Source of the DNA: Mesorhizobium amorphae
Lineage (GTDB): Bacteria > Pseudomonadota > Alphaproteobacteria > Rhizobiales > Rhizobiaceae
Direction: 5' to 3'
NCBI GenBank assembly: GCA_003240775.1
Contig: QFNI01000018.1
Span: 28,294-92,293, forward strand
DNA length: 64,000 nt
A program made the translations under genes and the position numbers. Shown here piece by piece: positions 53,128-62,173 of this stretch (within the stretch, counting starts at the first letter, position 1; each line of letters opens with the position of its first letter). The notes beneath the pieces are model-generated. The model searched no databases. It worked only from the letters and a program-made list of their open reading frames with translations, and was not told where the DNA came from.

Positions 53128-53916
53128 TCAGCCGTTTGCCGATTCCTGCACTTCCGGTGCGGTCTCTTCGAGCGCCGGCTCGACGGGAGCTTCCTCGGCT
53201 GCGCCGATGTCCACGCCCGAATTGCCCTGCTGGCGTGCGATGCCGTCGATGGCCGCACGCGCGATCAGGTCGCAGTAGAGCTGGATGGCGCGGGCCGCGT
53301 CGTCGTTGCCGGGGATCGGATAGTCGATGTTATCCGGATCGCAATTCGAATCGATGATCGCCACAACCGGGATGCCGAGGCGCTTGGCTTCCTGGATCGC
53401 GATGGCTTCCTTGTTGGTGTCGACCACGAACATCAGGTCAGGCGTCGAGCCCATGTCCTTGATGCCGCCGAGAGCCTTGTTCAGCTTCTCGCGCTCGCGG
53501 TCGAGGTTGAGACGCTCCTTCTTGGTGAAGCCCGAGCCTTCGTCGCCCAGCGTCTGGTCGAGCTTGCGCAAGCGCGCGATCGAGTTGGAGATCGTCTTCC
53601 AGTTGGTGAGCATGCCGCCCAACCAGCGCGAGTTCACGTAGTACTGCGCGGAGCGCTGCGCGGAATCGGCGATGATGTCGGACGCCTGGCGCTTGGTGCC
53701 GACGAACAGCACGCGGCCGCCGCGGGCGACGGTGTCGGACACGACCTTGAGCGCCTGGTGCAGCATCGGCACCGTCTGGCTGAGGTCGATCACGTGGATG
53801 TTGTTGCGGGCGCCATAGATGTAGGGCGCCATCTTCGGGTTCCAGCGATGCGTCTGGTGGCCGAAATGCGCGCCGGCTTCGAGAAGCTGGCGCATGGAGA
53901 AGTCAGGCAGAGCCAT
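53128..53916 (-). CDS. rpsB: 30S ribosomal protein S2
   Basis: S2 is a late-assembling protein of the small ribosomal subunit that binds S1. The 262-residue protein is full length: MRQLLEAGAHFGHQTHRWNPKMAPYIYG (read in segments) at the N-terminus, VLFVGTKRQASDII near residue 70, NSRWLGGMLTNWKTI and FVVDTNKEAIAIQEAKRLGIPVV (read in segments). The C-terminal 25 residues are acidic and low complexity. The roughly 155-bp upstream region, shared with the end of eipB, should carry the promoter of the rpsB-tsf-pyrH-frr-uppS-cdsA block. Confidence 0.97.
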   Translation of the reverse strand: MALPDFSMRQLLEAGAHFGHQTHRWNPKMAPYIYGARNNIHVIDLSQTVPMLHQALKVVSDTVARGGRVLFVGTKRQASDIIADSAQRSAQYYVNSRWLGGMLTNWKTISNSIARLRKLDQTLGDEGSGFTKKERLNLDREREKLNKALGGIKDMGSTPDLMFVVDTNKEAIAIQEAKRLGIPVVAIIDSNCDPDNIDYPIPGNDDAARAIQLYCDLIARAAIDGIARQQGNSGVDIGAAEEAPVEPALEETAPEVQESANG

Positions 53917-54072
53917 CTGCGGTAAGTCCTTTCCGGTTGAACCTCCACGGGCAACGGTGAGCGGAGGATCCGTTCACCACCGGAGGCTGAGCCGGATTTC
54001 TCCCGGACGGCAGCCTAAAACCCGCGTGTGGAATGAGCGCGCATATAATCGCCGCGCGCGTTTCGCGCAACC

Positions 54073-54906
54073 CTACTCGGGCTTGGGCGTGCAAGCCTGC
54101 TCGGCGGGCTTCAAAAGCGAAAGGTCGACGAGCTTGGCCTTCATGGAGAAATCGCCGTAGTCCATGGTCATGTCGCGGGTGACCCCGTTCTCGTGGAGCT
54201 TGAACGAGATGCGGTATTCGGGCAGTCCCTCGCCATTCTGGTTCTCGGTGTTGAAGTAGGCGATGTCGACGGGCCAGAACTGATCGCGCGCGTGGTCCTT
54301 GAGCACGGGAAGCTCGGGGTCGCCCTCGGTCGCGGGCGCCGTCTTCTTGCCCATCACGACGGTCGTGGACATCACCTTGTCGCCGTTGTCGGAGCCGTCG
54401 AACAGCGTCGTCTCGTAGAAGTTCTCGCCCTTGGCCGCGCGGTTCAAGAGATCGATCATGTGCTGGGTCGGGAAGTTCGTCCTCGCCAGGTCGATGGTCT
54501 GGTTCTCCGGCTTGCGGATCTCGACATCCAGCTTGTCGGCTTCGCTCTTCGCCGTGCCCGCCACTTCCTTGTCGAGCGCCTGGTCGATGAAGGACTTCGT
54601 GTCGAAATCGAAGCGCTTGCCGCTCGCATCCTCGAAGGTGGTGGTCTGCTGGTCGGTGAGACGAGAGGCGTCGTTGGTGTCGATCTGGGTCACGAAGCGG
54701 AATGAGGTGGAATAGCCCTCACAGGGACCGCCGGTGAACTCGTAGACCATGCGCCCCTTGAGCCCCGTGATGCCGGAGCTCTCGGTTGCCTCATCCAGCG
54801 CCAAGTCGTAAACCGCGCGGTGCGGCGCGAGCGTCGGGTTGGCATGGGCGGGCATCACCACGCCCACGAGGCCCGAGGCGAGCAAGGCCAGGCGCAACTT
54901 CTTCAT
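54073..54906 (-). CDS. eipB: Cell envelope integrity protein EipB (DUF1849)
   Basis: EipB-family proteins are periplasmic beta-spiral proteins needed for envelope integrity, described in Brucella. The 277-residue protein has a signal peptide (MKKLRLALLASGLVGVVMPAHA), then the DUF1849 domain: LAPHRAVYDLALDEATESSGI (read in segments), GRMVYEFTGGPCEGYSTSFRF, TTTFEDASGKRFDFDTKSF, and SMKAKLVDLSLL near the C-terminus. Two Cys residues (in GGPCEGY and in EQACTPKP) are placed for the conserved disulfide. It is divergent from ridA and lies downstream of no close same-strand partner. Confidence 0.9.
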   Translation of the reverse strand: MKKLRLALLASGLVGVVMPAHANPTLAPHRAVYDLALDEATESSGITGLKGRMVYEFTGGPCEGYSTSFRFVTQIDTNDASRLTDQQTTTFEDASGKRFDFDTKSFIDQALDKEVAGTAKSEADKLDVEIRKPENQTIDLARTNFPTQHMIDLLNRAAKGENFYETTLFDGSDNGDKVMSTTVVMGKKTAPATEGDPELPVLKDHARDQFWPVDIAYFNTENQNGEGLPEYRISFKLHENGVTRDMTMDYGDFSMKAKLVDLSLLKPAEQACTPKPE

Positions 54907-55038
54907 CAGGATACTCCATCGCGCGGGGTTCGCGCCCCACGCTTCGACCGACAGAACATACAGGGCCCGGTGGCGGAAGCGAGGCAAAACAGCATCGCGG
55001 ATGCCCGGGCGCTCAGCCAACGAGACAAGGCACGAGTG

Positions 55039-55506
55039 ATGCAGGACACGATCCAAACCCGTCTGGAACGCGAGGGCATCACGCTGCCCGAAATGGCCGC
55101 TCCCGCGGCCAACTACCTGCCCTTCGTGCGCACGGGCAATCTCGTTTTCACGGCGGGCCAGCTGCCGTTCGTGAACGGCCAATTGCACCAGACGGGCCTG
55201 CTCGGCCGCGACGTCGAGGTGGAAGAAGGCCGCGCGGCGGCGCGCCAATGCGCGATCAACATCCTGGCGGTGATCAAGGCGGCGGTGGGCGATCTCGAAA
55301 AGGTCGAGCGCATCGTGAAGCTGACGGCCTTCATCGCCTCGGCGCCCGGCTTCACCGATCAGCCCAAGGTGGCGAACGGGGCATCGGATCTGCTCGTCTC
55401 GGTCTTCGGCGAGAAGGGGCGCCATGCGCGGTCTGCGGTCGGCATGGCATCACTGCCTCTCGACGCGCCGGTCGAGGTGGAAGCGGTGATCGAAGTCTCG
55501 GCCTGA
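55039..55506 (+). CDS. RidA family protein
   Basis: RidA proteins hydrolyse reactive enamine/imine intermediates released by PLP enzymes. The 155-residue protein belongs to the YjgH/YoaB-like long subgroup of the YjgF/Rid family. It has LPEMAAPAANYLPFVRTGNLVFTAGQLPF (read in segments), a helix with ARQCAINILAVIKAAVGDLEKV and the C-terminal GMASLPLDAPVEVEAVIEV strand. The Arg that contacts substrate in true RidA cannot be confirmed by eye because the C-terminus differs. The ATG at 55039 was chosen over upstream in-frame codons. It is 5 bp before the glycerophosphodiesterase gene. Confidence 0.88.
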   Translation: MQDTIQTRLEREGITLPEMAAPAANYLPFVRTGNLVFTAGQLPFVNGQLHQTGLLGRDVEVEEGRAAARQCAINILAVIKAAVGDLEKVERIVKLTAFIASAPGFTDQPKVANGASDLLVSVFGEKGRHARSAVGMASLPLDAPVEVEAVIEVSA

Positions 55507-55511
55507 CCATC

Positions 55512-56240
55512 ATGCGCGACCTTTCCTGGCTCACTGCCCGGCCCATCGCCCATCGCGGCCTCCATGACGGCAACCAGGCCTGCTGGGAGAACACGCTCTC
55601 TGCCTTCGAGCGGGCTGCCGCGCGCGGCTTTTCGATCGAGTGCGACGTGCACCTGTCGGGCGACGGCGTGCCGGTGGTCTTCCACGACGACGCTCTGGCG
55701 CGGCTGACGGGCGAGGACGGGTTCGTCTGGCAGAGGACGTCGGGCGAACTTGGCGCCCTCAAGGTGGGCGGGACGGAAGACCGCGTGCCGACCCTTCGCG
55801 AAATGCTGGGGCTCGTCGCGGGCCGCGTTCCCCTCGTGATCGAGCTCAAGGGAACGCCGGGCCACGACGAGGGGCTCGTGGCCGCCGTCGCCGCCGAGCT
55901 GTCGCGCTACGAGGGGAAAGCGGCCATCATGTCGTTCGACCACTGGCTGGTGCGCCGCTTTCCGATCGACGCGCCGAACGTGCCGGGGGGCCTGACCGCC
56001 TGGGGCTCGAGCACCGCGCTGATCGAGGCCCACTTCTCCATGCTCGCCCATGACCTAGCTTTCGTGTCCTATGAATGCGCGGCTCTGCCCAACCCCTTCA
56101 CCTCCTTCGTGCGCAGGCACATGAAGCTGCCGGTGATCACCTGGACGGTGCATGACGAGCCGGGCATCCTCGCCACGCGGGAGCACGCCGACCAGATGAC
56201 CTTCGAGCGCTTCGACCCTGAAGATGCCGCCTTTGGCTGA
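55512..56240 (+). CDS. Glycerophosphodiester phosphodiesterase
   Basis: This enzyme probably cleaves glycerophosphodiesters to glycerol 3-phosphate and an alcohol, recycling phospholipid headgroups. The 242-residue TIM-barrel protein has the catalytic and metal-binding motifs IAHRGLHDGNQACWENTLSAF (read in segments), IECDVHLSGDGVPVVFHDDAL and VIELKGTP, and the C-terminal ITWTVHDEP strand. No signal peptide is seen, so it is cytoplasmic. It overlaps the next gene by 17 bp. The run ridA-gdpd-GNAT-HIT is probably one operon. Confidence 0.92.
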   Translation: MRDLSWLTARPIAHRGLHDGNQACWENTLSAFERAAARGFSIECDVHLSGDGVPVVFHDDALARLTGEDGFVWQRTSGELGALKVGGTEDRVPTLREMLGLVAGRVPLVIELKGTPGHDEGLVAAVAAELSRYEGKAAIMSFDHWLVRRFPIDAPNVPGGLTAWGSSTALIEAHFSMLAHDLAFVSYECAALPNPFTSFVRRHMKLPVITWTVHDEPGILATREHADQMTFERFDPEDAAFG

Positions 56241-57429
56241 GCCCGGCGAGGACCGTGCCCTGCAGGTGCGCGTCATGCCGAGCGTCAGCGCTTTCACGGC
56301 CGCTGAATGGGCAACGCTTTCGGGCACCGTGCGCGGAGGCAAGGCGCCCTACAATCCTTTCCTCTCCCACGCCTTTTTGACCGCGCTCGAAGATTCGGGC
56401 TGCGCCACGCCCCGCACGGGGTGGCAGGGCAACCACCTGCGGTTGGAAACGGCCGAGGGCGAGTTGCTGGGCGCGGTGCCCGGCTACCTCAAGTCGCACA
56501 GTCAGGGCGAATACGTGTTCGATCACGGTTGGGCCGACGCGCTGGAGCGGGCGGGCGGCGATTACTACCCCAAGCTACAATGCTCGGTGCCGTTCACGCC
56601 GGCCACGGGGCCTCGGCTCCTCGTGCCCGAAGGCGGGGCGGATCATCGTGAACTCCTGGCGGCCGGACTGAAGGCCGTGACCGACCAGCTCGGCATCTCT
56701 TCGGCCCATGTGACCTTCGCCGGCACAAACGACATGGCCGCGCTCGAAAAGGCCGGCTTCCTGCGTCGCACGGACCAGCAGTTCCACTTCTTCAACGAGG
56801 GGTTCTCGACCTACGAGGACTTTCTGGAAACCCTCGCCTCGAGGAAGCGCAAGTCATTGAGGAAGGAGCGGCGCGAGGCACTTTCTGCGGGCATCACCGT
56901 GGAGTGGCTGACGGGTGTTGGGATCACCGAGGAAGCATGGGACGCCTTCTTCGAATTCTACATGGACACGGGCTCGCGCAAGTGGGGGCGGCCCTATCTC
57001 AACCGGCGCTTCTTCTCGCTCGTGGGCGAGCGCATGGCAGATGACATCCTGCTCGTGATGGCGCGCCGCGAGGGACGCTTCATCGCAGGCGCCATCAATT
57101 TCATCGGCTCGGACACCCTCTACGGCCGCAACTGGGGCTGCATCGAGGAGCATCCGTTCCTGCATTTCGAGGTCTGCTACCACCAAGCCATCGACTTCGC
57201 GATCGCGCGGGGCCTGCGCGTGGTGGAAGCGGGCGCGCAAGGCGAGCACAAGCTCGCACGCGGCTATCGCCCGGTGGAAACCCATTCGGCGCACTACCTG
57301 ACCCATCCCGGATTGCGGAAGGCGGTTGCCGATTACCTGCGGTCGGAACGCCGGCAGGTGGCATCCGCCAGCAGCTACTACGAAGAGCACACCCCATTCC
57401 GGAAAGGGCCAGAGCATGGCGGAGTATGA
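56224..57429 (+). CDS. FemAB/GNAT-like N-acetyltransferase family protein (DUF482 type)
   Basis: The 401-residue protein belongs to the peptidogalycan-biosynthesis/DUF482 family, with a GNAT-like double fold related to FemAB aminoacyltransferases. It has NPFLSHAFLTALEDSGCA near residue 43, VPGYLKSHSQGEYVFDHGWA (read in segments), YYPKLQCSVPFTPATGPRLL and a C-terminal half ending in VVEAGAQGEHKLARGYRP. This last block is highly conserved in the family. The substrate is unknown. Translation starts inside the 3' end of the phosphodiesterase gene, and the gene overlaps the HIT gene by 14 bp, implying tight coupling. Confidence 0.88.
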   Translation: MPPLAEPGEDRALQVRVMPSVSAFTAAEWATLSGTVRGGKAPYNPFLSHAFLTALEDSGCATPRTGWQGNHLRLETAEGELLGAVPGYLKSHSQGEYVFDHGWADALERAGGDYYPKLQCSVPFTPATGPRLLVPEGGADHRELLAAGLKAVTDQLGISSAHVTFAGTNDMAALEKAGFLRRTDQQFHFFNEGFSTYEDFLETLASRKRKSLRKERREALSAGITVEWLTGVGITEEAWDAFFEFYMDTGSRKWGRPYLNRRFFSLVGERMADDILLVMARREGRFIAGAINFIGSDTLYGRNWGCIEEHPFLHFEVCYHQAIDFAIARGLRVVEAGAQGEHKLARGYRPVETHSAHYLTHPGLRKAVADYLRSERRQVASASSYYEEHTPFRKGPEHGGV

Positions 57430-57841
57430 TCGAGACAACGTGTTCGCGAAGATCCTGCGCGGCGAGCTTCCCGCCCACAGGCTCTACGAGGACGACGCCA
57501 CTCTCGCCTTCATGGACATCATGCCCCGAGGGCGCGGCCATTGCCTCGTGATTCCCAAGTCCCCCGCCCGCAACATCCTCGACATCGAAGCCGAGAGCCT
57601 CACGGCTGTCGCCGCCACCGTGCAGCGGCTCGCGCAAGCGGTGAAGAAGGCTTATGACGCGGATGGCGTCACCGTGCAGCAGTTCAACGAAGCGGCCGGC
57701 GGACAGGTGGTGTTCCACCTCCATTTCCACGTGATCCCGCGCTTCGAAGGCGTGCCGCTGGCCGCACCCGGCACGTCGATGGAGATGGCGGAAGTGCTGG
57801 AAGCGAATGCCGAGCGCATCCGCGCGGCTCTCATCAGTTAG
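57416..57841 (+). CDS. HIT family nucleotide-binding hydrolase
   Basis: The 141-residue protein is a histidine-triad (HINT-like) hydrolase that probably cleaves nucleotide phosphoramidates or similar substrates. It has FAKILRGELPAHRLYEDD at the N-terminus, DIMPRGRGHCLVIPK near residue 35 and the triad HLHFH (His101, His103, His105) followed by VIPRFEG. The ATG at 57416 lies inside the previous gene. Its TAG stop overlaps the azlD TAA stop on the other strand. Confidence 0.94.
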   Translation: MAEYDRDNVFAKILRGELPAHRLYEDDATLAFMDIMPRGRGHCLVIPKSPARNILDIEAESLTAVAATVQRLAQAVKKAYDADGVTVQQFNEAAGGQVVFHLHFHVIPRFEGVPLAAPGTSMEMAEVLEANAERIRAALIS

Positions 57842-58185
57842 GCGAGAAGCATCCCACCCACCAGGATCACCTCGCCGACGATAATGCCGGCGAGCATCCG
57901 CTTGCCGAAGGCGAGATAGGTCCCGAAGCCCGCGAGCGACGCGTCGACCCGGAGCCAGAGCGGCGCATCGGCAAGTGCGCCCGATGGGAACACGATCAGG
58001 TTCGCGATCACGCCTGCCACGAGAGCCGTAGCCAGCGTGCGCACCATCACCAGCGCTTCCGAATCCTCCCCAATCCGACCGCCCAGCATCACGCCGATGT
58101 AGCGCCAGAGATTGGTGGCCAGCGAGCCAGCCAGCAGGATGAAGAGATAGGGCCACCAGGCCGCGTCGATGGAGGTGAAGGTCAC
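57838..58185 (-). CDS. azlD: Branched-chain amino acid exporter small subunit, AzlD family
   Basis: AzlD-type proteins pair with AzlC to export branched-chain or other amino acids. The 115-residue protein has four hydrophobic stretches, with the family pattern YLFILLAGSLATNLWRYIGVML near the N-terminus and VRTLATALVAGVIANLIVFP in the middle (both read in segments). The start is a GTG at 58183-58185 that overlaps the azlC TGA, so the subunits are translationally coupled. It ends overlapping the HIT gene stop. Confidence 0.88.
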   Translation of the reverse strand: MTFTSIDAAWWPYLFILLAGSLATNLWRYIGVMLGGRIGEDSEALVMVRTLATALVAGVIANLIVFPSGALADAPLWLRVDASLAGFGTYLAFGKRMLAGIIVGEVILVGGMLLA

Positions 58186-58919
58186 TCGGCCGGCTTTCCG
58201 CTGCGCAGGCGATGCAGCGCATAGGCGATGCCCCCGCCCACCACGCCGGTGGCCAGCAGATCCGCTTCCGGCAGAAGAACATGGAAGATCGGCCCGAGGA
58301 TCAGGCCGGCGACCATCGCATATTTGGACGCGTTCTCCCGCGCTGAGCCCCAGAGCGACGTGACGAAGTAGATCGGTGTCAGCAGAAGCAGCGCCGCCGA
58401 CAGCGTGGGCGGCAGGCTGGAGGCGAGCGGGTGGACGATCGCCGTGACGGCAGAGGTGATCACGAGAAGCCCGAAGGCCAGCCCGCCGTAGAAACTCGTG
58501 CGGCCCGCGCGCGGCACTTCGGGGAAGCGCTGGAAGGAGATCACCCAGGACGTGACGGCGATGAAGTTCGACAAGCCGTAGAGCGCCCACGAGCGCGTGC
58601 GCGGGGCGCGCATCTCGGGAACGAGAGCTGCCACCATCGGCGCCAGGCGGATCGCCGAAAGCGCAACCGCGAGCGCGGCAGCCGGAAGGGTCGCGCCATT
58701 CTGCACCGCGCCCACCAGAACCACCATCGAAGGCAGCGCCCAGATGGTGACCACCATGAAAAGCGCCTGGGGCAGCGTCACTCCCGCTTCGCTGGCAAGA
58801 CCGGCAAAGCCGATGAAGGCGCTGCCCAGGATGGCACCTGGGACGGAGAAGGCGGCGCGCAGGCCCTTTGCGAACCAATGCCGCAGGGAAACGTCCGCAT
58901 CCGCTGGTTCAGGGGTCAC
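58182..58919 (-). CDS. azlC: Branched-chain amino acid exporter large subunit, AzlC family
   Basis: The 245-residue inner-membrane protein has six or more hydrophobic helices and AzlC features: a charged N-terminus, GLRAAFSVPGAILGSAFIGFA (read in segments), LFMVVTIWALPSMVVLVGAV and the LSAIRLAPMVAALVPEMR segment near residue 95. With AzlD it probably forms an efflux pump for branched-chain amino acids. The specificity is inference, since no regulator gene is beside it. The start is GTG. It lies downstream of the clpA terminator on the same strand. Confidence 0.9.
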   Translation of the reverse strand: MTPEPADADVSLRHWFAKGLRAAFSVPGAILGSAFIGFAGLASEAGVTLPQALFMVVTIWALPSMVVLVGAVQNGATLPAAALAVALSAIRLAPMVAALVPEMRAPRTRSWALYGLSNFIAVTSWVISFQRFPEVPRAGRTSFYGGLAFGLLVITSAVTAIVHPLASSLPPTLSAALLLLTPIYFVTSLWGSARENASKYAMVAGLILGPIFHVLLPEADLLATGVVGGGIAYALHRLRSGKPAE

Positions 58920-58952
58920 CGGCTGTCCTTCAAGGAGACGGCACCACGAGAA

Positions 58953-58976
58953 ACGGGCGCCGCAAGGGGCGCCCGT
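58953..58976 (-). terminator. Terminator after clpA
   Basis: On the minus strand a 9-bp stem pairs ACGGGCGCC (58953-58961 as plus-strand bases) with GGCGCCCGT (58968-58976), followed in the reading direction by TTTCTCG. It lies 26 bp past the clpA stop and separates clpSA from azlCD. Confidence 0.7.
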
Positions 58977-59002
58977 CTCATAGGCTCGTCGTTCGGTTCC
59001 GA

Positions 59003-61495
59003 CTAGTTCTTGCGCGGCAATTGCGGAACGAAGCTGCGCTTGCCGCCGTCCTTGGCCGGCCCTGCCTCGACGGGAGCCGGCGCATCCGGCTCGTCGGAGG
59101 CCGTGTCGGTCTCGGCCGCGCTTGCCCGCTTGGCCGAGGATTTCCGCTTGGGCTTCTCGCCCTCTGGCTCTTCCTTCTTCGGCTTGACGGGCAACTCGCC
59201 GGCGATCGATTCGAGGTGGAGGGTCTTTTCGCCCCCGTCCTTCGTCTCGACCGTGACCTTCACGGTGCCGCCGTTCTTGAGCTTGCCGAACAGAACCTCG
59301 TCGGCCAGCGGCTTCTTGATGTGCTCCTGGATGACGCGGCCCAGAGGACGCGCGCCCATGCGCTCGTCGTAGCCCTTGTCGGCCAGCCAGGCGATCGCCT
59401 CGGGTGCGAGGTCGAAGGTCACGCCACGCTCGGAGAGCTGGGCTTCGAGCTGGAGCACGAACTTCTGCACCACGGCATGGATGACCGGCACCGGCAAGGC
59501 ACCGAACGGGATGATCGCGTCCAAGCGGTTGCGGAATTCCGGCGTGAACAGGCGGTTGATCGCCTCCACGTCGTCACCTTCGCGCTTCGAAGAGCCGAAG
59601 CCGATCGCAGCCCGCTGAGCATCGGAGGCGCCCGCATTCGTGGTCATGATCAGGATCACGTTGCGGAAATCGATCTGCTTGCCGTTGTGGTCGGTCAGCT
59701 TGCCGTGGTCCATCACCTGGAGGAGGATGTTGAAGAGGTCCGGATGGGCCTTTTCCACTTCGTCGAGCAGAAGCACGCAGTGCGGATGCTGGTCGACGCC
59801 GTCCGTCAAGAGGCCGCCCTGGTCGAAGCCGACATAGCCGGGAGGCGCACCGATCAGGCGGGAGACCGTGTGGCGCTCCATGTATTCCGACATGTCGAAA
59901 CGCAGGAGTTCCACGCCGAGAGACGCCGCGAGCTGCTTTGCCACCTCCGTCTTGCCGACGCCGGTCGGGCCGGAGAACAGGTAGGAGCCGATCGGTTTTT
60001 CCGGTTCGCGCAGGCCCGCACGCGCCAGCTTGATGGCGGAGGTGAGCGCGGTGATGGCCGTGTCCTGGCCGTAGACCACGCGCTTCAGCTCCGTTTCAAG
60101 CGACGCCAGCACGGCCTCGTCGTCGGCGGAGACCGTCTTGGGCGGGATGCGGGCCATGGTGGCGATGGTCGCCTCAATTTCCTTGACGGAAATCGTCTTC
60201 TTCCGCTTGGTTTCAGGCAGAAGCATCTGGCTCGCACCCGTCTCGTCGATCACGTCGATCGCCTTGTCGGGCAGCTTGCGGTCGTTGATGTAGCGGGCCG
60301 AAAGCTCCACCGCAGCCTTGATGGCGTCGGTGGTGTACTTCACCTTGTGGAACTCCTCGAAATAAGGCTTGAGGCCCTTCATGATCTCGATGGCGTCGTC
60401 CACGGAGGGCTCGTTCACGTCGATCTTCTGGAAGCGCCGCACGAGCGCGCGGTCCTTTTCGAAGAACTGGCGATACTCCTTGTAGGTGGTCGATCCGATG
60501 CAGCGGATGGCGCCTGAGGAAAGGGCTGGCTTCAACAGGTTCGACGCGTCCATCGCGCCGCCCGAGGTGGCGCCAGCGCCGATCACCGTATGGATCTCGT
60601 CGATGAAGAGAACCGCGCCCGGATACTCTTCGAGTTCCTTGACGACCTGCTTCAGACGCTCCTCGAAGTCGCCGCGATAGCGCGTGCCGGCCAAAAGCGT
60701 GCCCATGTCGAGCGAGAAGATCGTGGCGTCCTCCAGCACGCTCGGCACCTGCTTCTCGACGATGCGCTTGGCGAGGCCTTCCGCGATCGCGGTCTTGCCG
60801 ACGCCGGGATCACCCACATAGAGCGGGTTGTTCTTGGAGCGGCGGCAGAGCACCTGGATCGTGCGGTTGATCTCGGTGGCGCGGCCGATCAGCGGATCGA
60901 TCTTGCCGGTCTTGGCCTTGGCGTTGAGGTTGACGCAGTAGGTCGACAAAGCGTCCTGCTGCTTCTTCTTGCCGCCCTCCTCGTCACTGCCGCCGGATGC
61001 GTTCGGGCCCTGCTCCTCCTCCACGCCGCGCGGCGTGCGGGATTCGCTTGAGCCTGCGCGCTTGGCGATGCCGTGGGAGATGTAGTTGACCGCGTCGTAG
61101 CGCGTCATCTGCTGCTCTTGCAGGAAGTAGGCGGCATGAGACTCGCGCTCGGCGAAGATCGCGACGAGCACGTTGGCGCCCGAGACCTCCTCGCGGCCCG
61201 ACGACTGCACGTGGATCACCGCGCGCTGGATCACGCGTTGGAAGCCGGCGGTGGGCTTCGAATCCTCGTCGTAGCCCGTGACGAGGTTGTCGAGTTCCGT
61301 GTCGATATAGGTGAGCACGGTCTGCTTGAGTTCGGGCAGATCGACGTTGCAGGCACGCATGACGGCGGCCGCATCGGTGTCGTCGATCAGCGCGAGCAGG
61401 AGGTGCTCGAGGGTTGCGTATTCGTGGTGGCGCTCATTGGCGAGCGTCAGCGCCTGGTGCAGCGCCTTTTCCAGTCCGGGAGAGAATGCAGGCAT
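59003..61495 (-). CDS. clpA: ATP-dependent Clp protease ATP-binding subunit ClpA
   Basis: ClpA unfolds substrates and feeds them to ClpP. The 830-residue protein has the double Clp N-domain (about 1-145), AAA+ domain D1 with Walker A GDPGVGKT (228-235) and domain D2 with Walker A GPTGVGKT near residue 507. D2 also has the LLLDEVEKAHPDLFNILLQVMD block (read in segments). The C-terminal 60 residues form a Lys/Glu/Ala/Pro-rich extension absent from E. coli ClpA, a common rhizobial feature. It lies 8 bp after clpS, its adaptor. Confidence 0.96.
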   Translation of the reverse strand: MPAFSPGLEKALHQALTLANERHHEYATLEHLLLALIDDTDAAAVMRACNVDLPELKQTVLTYIDTELDNLVTGYDEDSKPTAGFQRVIQRAVIHVQSSGREEVSGANVLVAIFAERESHAAYFLQEQQMTRYDAVNYISHGIAKRAGSSESRTPRGVEEEQGPNASGGSDEEGGKKKQQDALSTYCVNLNAKAKTGKIDPLIGRATEINRTIQVLCRRSKNNPLYVGDPGVGKTAIAEGLAKRIVEKQVPSVLEDATIFSLDMGTLLAGTRYRGDFEERLKQVVKELEEYPGAVLFIDEIHTVIGAGATSGGAMDASNLLKPALSSGAIRCIGSTTYKEYRQFFEKDRALVRRFQKIDVNEPSVDDAIEIMKGLKPYFEEFHKVKYTTDAIKAAVELSARYINDRKLPDKAIDVIDETGASQMLLPETKRKKTISVKEIEATIATMARIPPKTVSADDEAVLASLETELKRVVYGQDTAITALTSAIKLARAGLREPEKPIGSYLFSGPTGVGKTEVAKQLAASLGVELLRFDMSEYMERHTVSRLIGAPPGYVGFDQGGLLTDGVDQHPHCVLLLDEVEKAHPDLFNILLQVMDHGKLTDHNGKQIDFRNVILIMTTNAGASDAQRAAIGFGSSKREGDDVEAINRLFTPEFRNRLDAIIPFGALPVPVIHAVVQKFVLQLEAQLSERGVTFDLAPEAIAWLADKGYDERMGARPLGRVIQEHIKKPLADEVLFGKLKNGGTVKVTVETKDGGEKTLHLESIAGELPVKPKKEEPEGEKPKRKSSAKRASAAETDTASDEPDAPAPVEAGPAKDGGKRSFVPQLPRKN

Positions 61496-61503
61496 TCAGG
61501 ACC

Positions 61504-61833
61504 TCACTTCTTTTCCATCACGCATTGCAGCGGATGCTGATTCTGGCGGGCGAAATCCATCACCTGCGAGACTTTGGTTTCTGCGACCTCGTATGTGTAG
61601 ATGCCGCATTCCCCCACGCCGTGATTGTGAACGTGGAGCATGATCCGGGTGGCGGCGTCCTTGTCCTTCTGGAAGAACCGCTCGAGCACATGGACGACGA
61701 ACTCCATCGGCGTGTAGTCGTCGTTGAGGATGAGCACGCGGTAGAGACTGGGCTTCTTCGTCCGGGTTCTGGTGCGGGTGATGACGGCCGTGCCGCGACC
61801 CGTGCCGTTTCCCTTGTCTCCTTCACCCTGCAT
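61504..61833 (-). CDS. clpS: ATP-dependent Clp protease adaptor ClpS
   Basis: ClpS delivers N-degron proteins to ClpA. The 109-residue protein has a flexible basic N-terminus (about 1-30) and the ClpS core. The core has YRVLILNDDYTPMEFVVHVLERFF (read in segments) with the Asn-Asp-Asp residues that hold the N-degron, HVHNHGVGECGIYTYEVAETK and a C-terminal MEKK. I chose the ATG at 61833. The 87 in-frame codons upstream are not ClpS-like, so the precise start is somewhat uncertain. It is cotranscribed with clpA. Confidence 0.93.
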   Translation of the reverse strand: MQGEGDKGNGTGRGTAVITRTRTRTKKPSLYRVLILNDDYTPMEFVVHVLERFFQKDKDAATRIMLHVHNHGVGECGIYTYEVAETKVSQVMDFARQNQHPLQCVMEKK

Positions 61834-62173
61834 CCGCGCGCCACCGCCGGAGAGGGCATCTGCGCCGCTCAAATCCGCTGTCCTTTTGTGCTGTTCGTCA
61901 TGGGCCTCACCCAACCGGGATGTAGGTACTGGAAGGGGGATTGTAAGCCCTTCGCGCCCGCGCACAATACGCCTCCCCCGCCCGCTTCGCCCCATTTCCC
62001 GAATTCGTGAGAATGGCCCTCCAGCTGCGTCACGCGCAATTTCACCCTTCGCGTGAACGACCCGGAAACCATAAACCGAATGGTAACGCCGCAAGCCTTA
62101 CCGTTTGCTCGACCGTGGCAGCTCGGCAACGAGACCCGCGCTCGCGCAATACGATAAGAAAAGGGTATCCGCA